A stretch of 64,000 bases of DNA from Arthrobacter crusticola (GTDB lineage Bacteria; Actinomycetota; Actinomycetes; Actinomycetales; Micrococcaceae), in assembly GCF_004357995.1 (NCBI RefSeq), contig NZ_SMTK01000005.1, positions 248,001 to 312,000 on the forward strand. The letters are read 5' to 3'. Positions 48,243 to 58,364 of this stretch are shown in pieces (within the stretch, counting starts at the first letter, position 1; each line of letters begins with the position of its first letter). The position numbers and the translations under genes were made by a program. The notes under the pieces were generated by a model that was not told the origin of the DNA, ran no database searches, and was given only the letters and a program-made list of their open reading frames with translations.

Positions 48243-48321
48243 GGTGCCCGCGGCCCGTCCGCCGCGTGCAGCGTGGCCGGTACGCCGGTCACCCGTCTCA
48301 ATAAGTACAGTCTCGAAAAAC

Positions 48322-48363
48322 ACATAGGAAAGGCCCCCTCTCCGGAGGGGGCCTTTCCTATGT
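48322..48363. terminator. Bidirectional terminator between DUF7455 and sigA genes
   Basis: A perfect inverted repeat of 19 bases per arm (left arm starts ACATAGGAAAGG, right arm ends CCTTTCCTATGT) surrounds a 4-base loop TCCG. It lies between convergent genes, 79 bases past the DUF7455 stop and 52 past the sigA stop. GC-rich near the loop and AT-rich at the base, it should terminate transcription in both directions. Confidence 0.9.
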
Positions 48364-48415
48364 CTGCTCTTACGTCTGGCAGGCGGCGGGCCGGAGACGG
48401 CCCGCCGCCTGGGTG

Positions 48416-49639
<1,224 letters not shown>

Positions 49640-49911
49640 AGAGAACCTTTCATACGCGGTTTGCGGTGCCATCAAGGGGACAACACCACTATGACCCTGT
49701 CAAGTCCGCGCCTTGGTTCAGACGAAGACCGAGGATCAGTTCCTAACAGGAACTTCCTCCGGGTGCGGGACTATTCCGGACCTGCCCTGTTCGGCAGGCA
49801 CCGGAGCGCCGCAGGCCTCCATGTGATGCGCGGACCCCACCGGGTCTCATCGTTTATTGTCTCACGCTTTGGGGTAGGCGTGAATTTTAGGGCCCTGCGG
49901 GCGGTGTCCGA

Positions 49912-51255
49912 TCACCCCAGCCGCCCGCGCCAGCCACTCCACGCCGTACCCGCGCTGCACGCCCATTCTGGGAGTCCGCCGCGGAGGATGAGTTCCTTGA
50001 GGAGCCCTGCCAGCCGGTAGCCGGGGCAGGCGCGTTCGGCGCGCTCAAAATACGCACAGGCGAGGGATCCACGGCCGCGGGCGAACTCGATCCATCCAAG
50101 CATTGAATGCACCGCCGCCTGGGACTCGCCCGCGGAGACGGCTGCGAGGCGGAGGAGGAGATCATACGCGGCGTCAAGGGTGTCCCACCGCGGCGCCTCG
50201 GATGAGCGCCCCACCAGGAAGTCGGTGTAGCGTCGGCAGGTTCCGACCCGCTCCCCGACCGGAGGCGGACCACCGCTGATGAAACCGATCGATTCACGGT
50301 TCGGGGCAGCGTACGGGCCGTCGCCCCGACGAGCGCGCCGGGCGCCGCCCGGGCTGCCACCCGGCTCGCGTCCCCGGGGTGCCTCCAGCGCCAGGCTTCG
50401 TTCGGCGGCGGCACGGGGCACCACCGGCGCCATCTCCGGAAGGCCCGGATCGGCCACCACCCCGCAGGCGCGTGCTCCCTGTTCGGCTGCCTCCAGGCCG
50501 CATCCCGCAAGCACCAGCACCGAATCGCGGATGGCCTTGCACGAGAGGCCCGCCAGCAGGAAGGCCGCCGTCTCGTGCTCCTGCCGGCCCAGTGGTGGCC
50601 TCCGGCCGCTCAGCAGATGATCCCAGACGAGCAGGGTGGCACGGAACTGGGAGGCGGTGGTCCAGGTGCGTGCACACCGGCGGCGGTAGGAGGCCGCAAT
50701 CGCCTCGACGGACGGCTCCCCCGCCACCGCCGATCCCGGCGGCAGCGCCGCGGCCGTCTCCACCGATGGCAAGAAGGAACTTCCCCGCAGCACCAGTTCG
50801 GCGCTGGCTGTGCTGTCGCTGATCTCCGCAAGCGGCCGCCCCGGCCAGGGGCAGCATCGGGTGTCGGCACAGAAATATTCACGCCACGCGCTTCCAGAAA
50901 CCAGCCAGCCGTCCCGCAGCGGGGTTCCCGCCGCGCGCAGCGTCCGTTCGAGCGCGCGCACCGTCCGGCGGTACGGCGGCCGCCCCGGTTCGGACCACCG
51001 GGCATCCGTGTAGAGGATCACCACCGCACCGTCGGCCGCTGTGTCGGACGCCAGGATGGCACCCACCTCCCGGGCATAGCTGTCGGCTTCGGCGCCGGCG
51101 ACCGGCAGGCCGACCCTCAGTGTGGCACCGACCCGGCCACCTGACAGCATCAGCACCACCAGGCTCTCCGCCGGAAGGAATCCAAGGGCATGCGGGATGT
51201 AGGACAGGAGGTCGGCTGCGGTGCCGAGGTGCAGCCGTTCCGGGTCACTGGTCAT
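49912..51255 (-). CDS. DUF4192 family protein
   Basis: This 447-residue cytosolic protein has no known function. DUF4192 hallmarks are the N-terminal AADLLSYIPHALGFLPAESLVVLML and the Cys-containing segment YFCADTRCCPWPGRPL at about residue 145. The C-terminal part repeats short helices (AAYDLLLRLAAVSAGESQAAV, then GRGSLACAYFERAERACPGY), resembling a small TPR-like region. It is found near sigA in many actinobacteria. It starts with ATG. Confidence 0.9.
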   Translation of the reverse strand: MTSDPERLHLGTAADLLSYIPHALGFLPAESLVVLMLSGGRVGATLRVGLPVAGAEADSYAREVGAILASDTAADGAVVILYTDARWSEPGRPPYRRTVRALERTLRAAGTPLRDGWLVSGSAWREYFCADTRCCPWPGRPLAEISDSTASAELVLRGSSFLPSVETAAALPPGSAVAGEPSVEAIAASYRRRCARTWTTASQFRATLLVWDHLLSGRRPPLGRQEHETAAFLLAGLSCKAIRDSVLVLAGCGLEAAEQGARACGVVADPGLPEMAPVVPRAAAERSLALEAPRGREPGGSPGGARRARRGDGPYAAPNRESIGFISGGPPPVGERVGTCRRYTDFLVGRSSEAPRWDTLDAAYDLLLRLAAVSAGESQAAVHSMLGWIEFARGRGSLACAYFERAERACPGYRLAGLLKELILRGGLPEWACSAGTAWSGWRGRLG

Positions 51256-51430
51256 GGTGCCAGCCTGCGCCGCCCCCTTGCTGACGGTCCGCGCCGGTGT
51301 GGTTAAGTGGACAACTTTTGAGCGGTTTCCGCCCGGCCCTGCGCGGCCCGGGCCCCTTCATGTCCCGGTGGGAAAAACCGTGGCCTATTCACCTGAGGGA
51401 AAGGGGTGGTCCGGTGGTATTACTGGGTGG

Positions 51431-52813
51431 GTGAACAGGAAGCTCCCCCAGCGGGGACCACGTCGTCCGGGGTCCGCCGGCACCGCGGCGAAGACGGCAG
51501 GCGGCACCACCAACACGGAGCAGGCAGGCGGCAAGGATGCCCGCGACCAGCGCCGGGTGGTGCAGGTGCTGGCCGGCGCCCAGGTTCTCGGCGGCATCGG
51601 CATGGGCGCCACCCTGTCCCTCGGTGCGCTGCTGGCCGCCGAGCTCTCCGGGTCGAGCTCCTGGTCCGGGATGGCAGCGACCATGAGCACCCTCGGCGCG
51701 GCGGTCCTCGCCGTTCCCCTGGCCCGGCTGGCCCAGCGGTCCGGCCGCAGGATCTCCCTGTCGACCGGTGCCCTGATCGCGGGGGCCGGAGCGGTACTGG
51801 CCATCACCGCAGCGGCGGTATCCCAGTTCCCCCTGCTCTTGCTCGCCCTGCTGTTGCTCGGCGCTGGATCCGCAACGAACCTCCAGGCGCGGTTCGCCGC
51901 GACGGACCTCGCCTCCGATGCCACCCGCGGCCGCGACCTCTCCCTCGTCGTCTGGTTCACCACCATCGGCGCGGTGCTGGGCCCCAACCTGTTCGAACCC
52001 GGCGAAGCGCTCGGCGCCCTCCTCGGCCTGCCTCCGCTCTCCGGAGCCTTCGTGTTCTCGGCGGTCGCCCAAGCGGCCGCCGCCGCAGTCTACGCGGTCT
52101 GCCTCCGCCCGGACCCGCTGCTGAGCTCCCTCGCCCTGCGCCGCACGACGCCGGGTCCCGTGCGCCGCAGGGGTGGCGTTGCCGCCCTCCGCGGCAACCC
52201 CCTGGCCCGCTACGCCGTCCTCGCCATCGCCTGCAGCCACGCCGCAATGGTGGCCCTGATGTCAATGACCCCGGTGCACCTGCGCGACCACGGTGCGAGC
52301 CTTGCCGTCGTGGGGCTGACCATCAGCCTCCATGTCGCGGGGATGTTTGCCTTCTCTCCAGCGTTCGGCTGGCTGGCCGACCGCGCCGGCAGGATCGCCG
52401 GAATCCTTGTGGGCCAGGCCCTGCTGCTCGGAGCCCTGATCCTCGCCTGGACCGGCGCCGAGTCCGCGGCAGCGGTCACTGTGAGCCTCATCCTGCTCGG
52501 CCTGGGCTGGTCGGCCGCCGTGGTCTCGGGGTCGGCCCTTGTTGCCGAGTCGGTGATCGTCCCGGACCGGCCCGCCGTCCAGGGGGTCTCGGATCTTTCG
52601 ATGAATGCGGCCGGCGCGCTGGGCGGGGCGCTCGCGGGCCCCCTCCTGACCGCGCTCGGCTATTCCGGCCTCGGGCTGACCGTGACCGGGCTGGTGGGCG
52701 TGGTGGTCGTCTGGACCGGCGTCCGGGCATTGAAGGGGAGAACCCTGACGGGGCGGACGCCGGCGGGGAGCGCCCTCGAATCGGCCGACGCGCCGCGGGC
52801 CGGCGGGTCCTGA
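51431..52813 (+). CDS. Major facilitator superfamily transporter
   Basis: This protein of about 460 residues has 12 predicted transmembrane helices. The cytoplasmic loop 2-3 motif is present in modified form as LARLAQRSGRR, and its counterpart in the second half reads FGWLADRAGRIAG. Small Gly/Ala-rich helices dominate. Substrate is not evident; drug or metabolite efflux is most common in this branch. The N-terminal 40 residues are polar, and the GTG start is a choice among weak options because no strong ribosome site is visible. It is divergent from the DUF4192 gene. Confidence 0.85.
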   Translation: MNRKLPQRGPRRPGSAGTAAKTAGGTTNTEQAGGKDARDQRRVVQVLAGAQVLGGIGMGATLSLGALLAAELSGSSSWSGMAATMSTLGAAVLAVPLARLAQRSGRRISLSTGALIAGAGAVLAITAAAVSQFPLLLLALLLLGAGSATNLQARFAATDLASDATRGRDLSLVVWFTTIGAVLGPNLFEPGEALGALLGLPPLSGAFVFSAVAQAAAAAVYAVCLRPDPLLSSLALRRTTPGPVRRRGGVAALRGNPLARYAVLAIACSHAAMVALMSMTPVHLRDHGASLAVVGLTISLHVAGMFAFSPAFGWLADRAGRIAGILVGQALLLGALILAWTGAESAAAVTVSLILLGLGWSAAVVSGSALVAESVIVPDRPAVQGVSDLSMNAAGALGGALAGPLLTALGYSGLGLTVTGLVGVVVVWTGVRALKGRTLTGRTPAGSALESADAPRAGGS

Positions 52814-52853
52814 CGCGGCGGAGTCGCCCCGCGCCCAACAATCAGCCGAACAA

Positions 52854-53960
52854 TCATCCGTCGGCACCATCGAGCACCACGGGCAGCTCGAGGAACCGCG
52901 AGTAGCGGTCCGCCGCAGCCCGCAGGGCCGCTGCCCCGTGCGCGCCGGGGAGGGCTTCCCCAGGGAATGTCGCAACCCTGAGGCGCACGGAGCCGCCGCG
53001 GTTCTCCTGCTCCCAGGTTCCGCGGATCCTGCCCGACACCGCCAGCGCCGGGCGGAACAGCCCGTTCACCGCCGGGCCGACCGCGCTGCGGTGGCGCTCC
53101 TCAAGCACGAGCGTCCGGTCTGCGTACCCGATGGTGTACTCATCAAAGCCGGGAAGCAGGTGCGCCGTCGCCGGCCCTCCGGACCGGGCGTCGAGCACCT
53201 CCGGGTCGGCATAGGACGGCTCCCCATCGGCAGGCAGGACCGCCAGGGCCGGTGCGGCGAGGTGGAGGGCGAGCCGGGAGTCAGCAAGGGTCAGTCCGCT
53301 CCACCAGGCGAGGTCGCGCGCCGTGGCGGGCCCGTGGCCGGAAATGTAGCGGAACGCCAGCCGGGCCAGCGCCTCCTCCCGCCCGGGCGGCTCCACCGCC
53401 GGGATCCGGTCCCGGAACGACGCGAAGGTCTGGGTGCGGCCCTGCGGCGGACCGATGATGACCACCTGCGTCTCGGCAAGGTAGCGCAGGATGTGCGAAC
53501 CGCGCTGGCCGCCGGTCGGAATGCCGGCATCCTCGAGCAGGCGCAGGACGGTGTTACGCGGCAGCGCCGTTCCCTCGAGCGCCGTACCGAGCACGTCCGC
53601 GGCCTTCTCGAACACCGCCCCGGTGAGGCCTGCGTCCCGCCAGAGCTTCCCCCGGCCGCTCCAGGCGCGCGGACCGAGCAGGGACAACAGCCAGGGCGCG
53701 TCCGCCGGTGCGGTGAGGTGGAGGGTCCCGCGCATCGTCCAGGTCTGCACGATCGTCCCCGCGCGGAGGGCGTCGGCGAGCGCCGCGTCGGTAAGGCCCG
53801 GGGTGCGCAGGCCCAGGCTCCACCGGGCCCCAGCGAGGTTCTGTGCCTGGACGGCGAGCATCCGGCGCACCGTCTCGGCAGGACCCCGCGAAGGGCTTTC
53901 CCCGAGCCGGTGCGAGCGCAACCGGAGCTGCCGCAGGTCATGCACCGCCAGGGCCGCCAC
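52854..53960 (-). CDS. Winged-helix DNA-binding protein of the AlkZ/HTH_42 family
   Basis: This 368-residue protein belongs to the AlkX/YcaQ-type family, some of which are DNA glycosylases that unhook crosslinks or remove alkylated bases. The catalytic QxQ-type motif appears in MLAVQAQNLAGARWSLGLR at about residue 36. Other conserved parts are QTWTMRGTLHLTAP, LPRNTVLRLLEDAGI and DLAWWSGLTLADSR. The HTH_42 motifs suggest a repair role, but the precise substrate is unknown. It lies 40 bases after the convergent MFS gene and 11 bases after the ABC exporter, so it probably belongs to the HTH-ABC operon. Confidence 0.85.
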   Translation of the reverse strand: MAALAVHDLRQLRLRSHRLGESPSRGPAETVRRMLAVQAQNLAGARWSLGLRTPGLTDAALADALRAGTIVQTWTMRGTLHLTAPADAPWLLSLLGPRAWSGRGKLWRDAGLTGAVFEKAADVLGTALEGTALPRNTVLRLLEDAGIPTGGQRGSHILRYLAETQVVIIGPPQGRTQTFASFRDRIPAVEPPGREEALARLAFRYISGHGPATARDLAWWSGLTLADSRLALHLAAPALAVLPADGEPSYADPEVLDARSGGPATAHLLPGFDEYTIGYADRTLVLEERHRSAVGPAVNGLFRPALAVSGRIRGTWEQENRGGSVRLRVATFPGEALPGAHGAAALRAAADRYSRFLELPVVLDGADG

Positions 53961-53971
53961 GGACGTTCCCG

Positions 53972-55726
53972 TCAGGCGTGCTGGACCAGGCGCTGGCGCA
54001 CGGCCATGTCCCGGTACAGCGCGCTGCTCTGCACGAGCGTCGCGTGGGTGCCCGAGGCCACCACCCGCCCGCGGTCCATCACCAGAATCCGGTCGAAGTC
54101 GGCGATGGTCGAGAGGCGGTGGGCGACGACGACGACGGTCCGGCTCCGCGCGGCCTCGCTGAGGGTCCGCTGCAGCAGCTGCTCCGTGCGTGAGTCGACG
54201 GCGGAGGTGGGTTCATCCATCAGCAGCACCGGCCGGTCCGCCAGGAGCACCCTCGCCCAGGCCAGGCGCTGGCGCTGTCCGCCGGAGAGCCGGACGCCGT
54301 CCTCGCCGAGGTTGAGCCCCAGGCCCGTCTCCGAGCGCTCCACCAGGTCGCCCAGCCCCACCGACTCCAGCGCGGAAACCATCCGGGCCGGGGTGGCGTC
54401 GGGGGCACTGATCCGCAGGTTGTCGGCGAGCGTCCCGCTGAGCACGGGCGCCTCCTGTTCGACGAGGCCGAGGCGGGAGCGCAGCTCCCTGCGCGGGATG
54501 GCAGTCAGGGGCACGCCGTCATAGGTGATCGTCCCCCCGGCGGGCTCGTAGAAGCGCTCGAGGAGCCCGAGCACCGTCGATTTTCCGGCGCCCGAGGGTC
54601 CGACGATCGCGGTCCGGCTGCCGGCGGGGACCGAGAAGCTGAGGTCCGCGAGCACCGGTTCGCCGCCATCGTCGTACCCGAAGGACACCCCGTCGAACCG
54701 AACCTCCGGCGCCGCGGATGCGGTGCGTCCGGGCGTGAGGCCGTCCTCATCACCGGCTTCGGGCTCCAGCCGGGCCACCTCCTGGATCCGGTCGAGCGCC
54801 GCCAGGCCCGCCTGGATCTGGACGAAGGCCCCCAGGGCGGACCCGATGGGCAGCACCAGCAGGAACAGGTAGAGGATGAACGCCAGGAGATCACCGAGCG
54901 CCAGGGACCCGTCGGCCACCCGGACCCCGCCTACCGTGAGGACCACGATGAACGCGCCCTGGATGCAGATCGACATGATGGGCTCGACGACGGCCTGCAG
55001 TTTTGCCGCCGCCACCCCGGCACGGTAGGCGCCTACGGCCTCCCGGTCGATCAGGGCCGCTTCGCGGTCCTCGGCCACCGCCGCCTTGATGGTGCGGATG
55101 CCGGAGAGCCCGCGCTCCACGGCGGCCGCCATGGCGCCGACCGCTTCCTGCACCTGACGGCTCCGCCTGCGGATCAGCGATCCCAGCAGCACGACGCAGG
55201 CAGCGCCGCCGAGCACTGCGCTGACGGTGATGCTAAAGAGCAGAGGGTCGAGAAGGATCATCAGCACCACCGCGGCGGCGAACATGAGCACCGAGGAGAC
55301 GATCTCGAAGAGGCCGGAGGTGATAACGCTGCGCAGGAGCGTTGTGTCCGACCCGACCCGGGACATCAGGTCCCCCACGCGCCGTGCGTCGAACTCACGC
55401 ACCGGCAGGCGCAGCAGCTGGCCGACGAGGGAGCGGCGGACGCCGAGCACGACGGATTCGGCGGTTCGCTGCAGGAGGTAGGACTGGCCGGCGCTGAAGA
55501 CCGCCTGCCCGAGGGTGATCGCCACGAGCAGCCACAGGAAGGGAGTCCAGTCGGTACCGGCGCCGACGGCGTTGATGAGCTGCTGGACCATGAGCGGCTG
55601 CAGCAGGGCAAGGGCGGTGGCGACCAGGGAAACCGCTCCGGCGGTCACGAGCAGGCCCACGTGTCCGCGCAGGTAGGGCAGGAACTCGGCGAAGGAGGCC
55701 CGCCGCTCCGGGACTTCGGTACTCAC
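53972..55726 (-). CDS. ABC exporter (fused membrane and ATPase domains)
   Basis: This 584-residue half-transporter has six membrane helices (about residues 20-310) and a C-terminal ATPase (about 345-580). The ATPase has Walker A GPSGAGKSTVLGLLERFYEP, signature LSGGQRQRLAWARVLLADRP, Walker B VLLMDEPTS and the H-loop VVAHRLST. This is the type I exporter fold, homodimeric in most relatives and often involved in drug or peptide export. The GTG start overlaps the stop of the small HTH gene as GTGA, so the HTH protein is its likely regulator. Confidence 0.93.
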   Translation of the reverse strand: MSTEVPERRASFAEFLPYLRGHVGLLVTAGAVSLVATALALLQPLMVQQLINAVGAGTDWTPFLWLLVAITLGQAVFSAGQSYLLQRTAESVVLGVRRSLVGQLLRLPVREFDARRVGDLMSRVGSDTTLLRSVITSGLFEIVSSVLMFAAAVVLMILLDPLLFSITVSAVLGGAACVVLLGSLIRRRSRQVQEAVGAMAAAVERGLSGIRTIKAAVAEDREAALIDREAVGAYRAGVAAAKLQAVVEPIMSICIQGAFIVVLTVGGVRVADGSLALGDLLAFILYLFLLVLPIGSALGAFVQIQAGLAALDRIQEVARLEPEAGDEDGLTPGRTASAAPEVRFDGVSFGYDDGGEPVLADLSFSVPAGSRTAIVGPSGAGKSTVLGLLERFYEPAGGTITYDGVPLTAIPRRELRSRLGLVEQEAPVLSGTLADNLRISAPDATPARMVSALESVGLGDLVERSETGLGLNLGEDGVRLSGGQRQRLAWARVLLADRPVLLMDEPTSAVDSRTEQLLQRTLSEAARSRTVVVVAHRLSTIADFDRILVMDRGRVVASGTHATLVQSSALYRDMAVRQRLVQHA

Positions 55727-55962
55727 TGCCGGCGTCCCAGCAGCCCCCGCCCGCCGTACTTGCGGTGCACGGCCTGCCGGGTCACGCCGAGGGGGCCGGC
55801 GATCTGTTCCCAGGTCAGCCCGCGGGCCCGGGCGCGCCGGACCTGGACCGCCTCGACGCGTTCAAGTTCCTGCCGAAGCCTTGCCGCGGCCGCGAGGCCC
55901 GATCGCGGATCATCATCCGCCGCGGCGGTCCTTACAAGGTCCATCATGTCCTCCACTCTCAT
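55723..55962 (-). CDS. Small helix-turn-helix regulator
   Basis: This 79-residue protein has an HTH at the C-terminus (LTWEQIAGPLGVTRQAVHRKYG) and an N-terminal helical segment rich in Ala/Arg. The ATG chosen (RVEDMMDLV) lies directly after a consensus promoter, so the message would be leaderless; an in-frame start 12 codons upstream lacks support. It overlaps the ABC exporter start by 4 bases. Together with an inverted repeat at its own promoter, this suggests an autoregulator of the exporter. The ligand is unknown. Confidence 0.85.
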   Translation of the reverse strand: MRVEDMMDLVRTAAADDDPRSGLAAAARLRQELERVEAVQVRRARARGLTWEQIAGPLGVTRQAVHRKYGGRGLLGRRQ

Positions 55963-55963
55963 G

Positions 55964-56011
55964 GTGTCAACATAAATTGACTCAGAGCATCGTGTCAAGA
56001 GATGTTGACAC
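55964..56011 (-). promoter_or_regulatory. Promoter with overlapping palindromic operator for the HTH-ABC operon
   Basis: Read on the minus strand: TTGACA (-35, plus 55993-55998), an 18-base spacer, then TATGTT (-10, plus 55969-55974), followed about 7 bases later by the ATG. A perfect 10-base inverted repeat GTGTCAACAT / ATGTTGACAC (55964-55973 and 56002-56011) brackets the whole promoter. One arm covers the -10 and start site; the other sits upstream of the -35. The arrangement suggests repression by the gene product. Confidence 0.7.
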
Positions 56012-56049
56012 GCGAAGGAAGAGCCGAAGGGAGAGCGGAGCCGCAGGGA

Positions 56050-56832
56050 TCAGGATCGTCCGGCGGCCGCGGTCCACGAGGCGTAGGTGGAGCCGAGCAC
56101 CAGCGGGTCGGACGGAATGTTGATCCCCTGCCGGAAGGCCTTGCCCGCGGCCCCGGGCAGCGGCAGCGGGAGCGCCAGGCCCCGGCGGCCGGGAACCCGC
56201 AGATAGTCCCCGGCATACTCGCGGGCCGTGCGGACCTCGGGCCCGGCCACCTCACGCGCGTGTCCGGTGGTATCCGCCGGGACGAGTTCAACGAGCCGGC
56301 GGGCGACGGCGTCGGGATCGATGGTCTGGAAGCGGGCACCGGAGAAGTACGGACAGAGCCCCACCCGCCGCAGGGAGGAGTGGAGGGCCTCGACGAAGGT
56401 GTGGAACTGGGTAGCCCGCAAAATGCAGGTGTCCAGTCCCGCGCCGAGGTAGGCCTTTTCCTGGGCGAGCTTGGCCTGATAGTAGGCCAGGGGCGACTTC
56501 TCGATCCCGACGATCGACAGCAGGACCGCCCGGCCCACCCCTTCGGCGGCGGCGGCCTCAAGCAGTCTCGCCGCGCCGCCGACGAAGGTTCCCTGCTGGG
56601 CGGCGCGGAGCTTCGCGTTCGTCACGTCGATCAGCGCCTCGGACCCGCGCAGCGCCTCCCGCAGGCCCTCCCCCGTCGACACATCGGCCCGGCGGTACTG
56701 CGGCCCCTCCGGAGAGTCCGGCCGCCTGCCCGAGCGGGAGAGCACCACCACCTCGTGCCCTTCCTCGAGCAGGTGCCGCGCCACCAGGGACCCGACGGCT
56801 CCCGTTCCACCCACAACCGCTACCCTGCGCAC
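56050..56832 (-). CDS. NmrA-like NAD(P)-binding protein (atypical short-chain dehydrogenase fold)
   Basis: This 260-residue protein starts with the Rossmann motif RVAVVGGTGAVGSLVARHLLEEGH, where GGTGAVG is the atypical SDR/NmrA pattern. The conserved SIVGIEKSPLAYYQAKLAQE carries a YxxxK-like arrangement. Homologues are NmrA-like regulators or epimerase-like reductases; the substrate is unknown. The GTG chosen lies a few bases after AAGGGGGC and matches the usual family start; a longer frame adds unsupported residues. It is on the minus strand, upstream of the HTH operon but with its own region between. Confidence 0.82.
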   Translation of the reverse strand: MRRVAVVGGTGAVGSLVARHLLEEGHEVVVLSRSGRRPDSPEGPQYRRADVSTGEGLREALRGSEALIDVTNAKLRAAQQGTFVGGAARLLEAAAAEGVGRAVLLSIVGIEKSPLAYYQAKLAQEKAYLGAGLDTCILRATQFHTFVEALHSSLRRVGLCPYFSGARFQTIDPDAVARRLVELVPADTTGHAREVAGPEVRTAREYAGDYLRVPGRRGLALPLPLPGAAGKAFRQGINIPSDPLVLGSTYASWTAAAGRS

Positions 56833-56950
56833 CGCGCCCCCTTGCCGCTTGGAAATCCTGGCCCTGCGGCCGGATGACGCCACTCTAGACGCCGGCGCGG
56901 TCAGAACACAGGACCCGGGCACAGCGTTGCCTCAGCGGAGAGTTAACCCA

Positions 56951-56985
56951 GAGGGCGCCGGGTCCTTTCCGGACCCGGCGCCCTC
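56951..56985 (-). terminator. Hairpin terminator after the PAC2 gene
   Basis: A perfect 15-base-arm inverted repeat (GAGGGCGCCGGGTCC / GGACCCGGCGCCCTC) with a 5-base loop TTTCC lies 50 bases beyond the PAC2 stop on the minus strand. No T tract follows. Confidence 0.75.
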
Positions 56986-57034
56986 GATTCTGTACTTGAT
57001 GGGCGACGCTGTGGTCGATGTCCTGCCCGGCCGG

Positions 57035-58024
57035 TCAGCGCTTACCGAAGGGATCGGAGGCATCCCCCTGATCCTCGTCGCGGTCCAGCGTGCCGCCGAG
57101 CAGCAGGCTTGACTCCTCTTCGGCCTGCGGGCTGGCCAGGTAGGCCTCGACCTCAGCGCCGAGCTCGTCGGCACTTGCCAGCTCGCTGTTCTCCTTCACC
57201 AGCAGTGAGCGCCGCTCGACGCTGGCGGTGCGCTCGTCGTAATTCTCCTCGAGGGAGCTCACCACCGACTGGACCTCGGCCGACCCGCTCACCTGGCGGG
57301 CGATCTGCCGCTCAACGACCCGGCCCGTCTCCCGCAGCCGGTCGGTCGGGAGCATGAGCTCGGCCGTGGCGCCCAGGTGTTCGAGGGCGGCGACGGCAGC
57401 GGGCGGGTATTCGGCCTCGGCAAGGTAGTGCGGCACGTGCACCACGAGCCCGACGACGTCGACGCCGGCTTCCATCAGCCGCATTTCCATCAGGGAGCCC
57501 ACCGAGGCATCGACCTGCACCGTGGGGCGCCAGGCATTCATCCCCGCGGTCAGGTCCGGACGGTTTCCGTGGGCGGTCACGCCGATGGGCCGGGTGTGGG
57601 GCACCGCCATGGGTGCGGAGTGGATCCAGGCAACGAGCGAGACATCAAAGTCCTCGATCAGGAGCCGCACGGCGCTGACGAAGCGTTCCCACTGCAGGTC
57701 CGGCTCGAGTCCCGCCAGCAGCAGGAACGGCTCGCCGAGCCCGTCATGAAGCAGGTGCAGCTCAAGCCGCGGCGCCTGGTAGTCGGTGAAGTGGTCCTCC
57801 TCGAAGAGGATCCGGGGACGCCGGCTGCGGTAGTCGATGAGCTGGTCTGTGTCGAACACGGCGACGAGCTCCGAATCGAGGGTCTCCAGCAGCTCCTCGC
57901 TGACCTGCGAGATGACCTGGCCGGCGTCGAGGAAGCCGCTCAGGCCCGCCAGCAGGGGCAGCCCGTGCAGCCGCTCGGGGTCGACGGTGGTACTGAGGCT
58001 GAACAGTGTCCGTGGATCAAGCAT
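57035..58024 (-). CDS. PAC2 family protein (proteasome assembly chaperone 2-like)
   Basis: This 329-residue protein belongs to the PAC2 family, related to archaeal and eukaryotic proteasome-assembly chaperones. Visible features are GLSGFLDAGQVISQVSEELL, FDTDQLIDYRSRRPRI, HGNRPDLTAGMNAWRP and VVGLVVHVPHYLAEAEYPPAA. The C-terminal 60 residues are charged and probably disordered. The second of two adjacent ATG codons (58024) is preferred because AGGAGG lies 5 bases upstream. It lies divergent from pepA. A function with the actinobacterial proteasome is not established. Confidence 0.92.
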   Translation of the reverse strand: MLDPRTLFSLSTTVDPERLHGLPLLAGLSGFLDAGQVISQVSEELLETLDSELVAVFDTDQLIDYRSRRPRILFEEDHFTDYQAPRLELHLLHDGLGEPFLLLAGLEPDLQWERFVSAVRLLIEDFDVSLVAWIHSAPMAVPHTRPIGVTAHGNRPDLTAGMNAWRPTVQVDASVGSLMEMRLMEAGVDVVGLVVHVPHYLAEAEYPPAAVAALEHLGATAELMLPTDRLRETGRVVERQIARQVSGSAEVQSVVSSLEENYDERTASVERRSLLVKENSELASADELGAEVEAYLASPQAEEESSLLLGGTLDRDEDQGDASDPFGKR

Positions 58025-58361
58025 CATTTCCTCCTGCATTTCCCGAGGCAGCCGGCGCGGGCGCGCCATCGGGGTTCCAACTACTCTGCTGATTCTCTCA
58101 ACACCGTGGGCGCATCCAACATTCCGCACCGCCGACACCGGGAAATCCGGCGGGCCCTGGTGAAGACCCGGGGCCCCGGCCGGCGGGAGGTCCGGCGGCG
58201 CGGCCGGCGCGACGGCGGGCAGCGGCCAGCCCGGTCCGGGTGGGCGGGTGCCAAGGAGATACGATCGAACAACGGACACCGGCCTGCCCGCGGCCCGGCG
58301 CCGGGTGCTGCACAGGCGGCCCGGAGCCCGATTCCCCATTTCGGAAAGAGGAAACACCTTA
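58025..58361. other. Divergent gene-free stretch between PAC2 and pepA genes
   Basis: This region of about 337 bases is very GC-rich and carries promoters for both directions. A TACGAT hexamer at 58260-58265 could be a -10 for pepA; no clear -35 is seen. No gene or structured RNA was recognised. Confidence 0.45.
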
Positions 58362-58364
58362 GTG

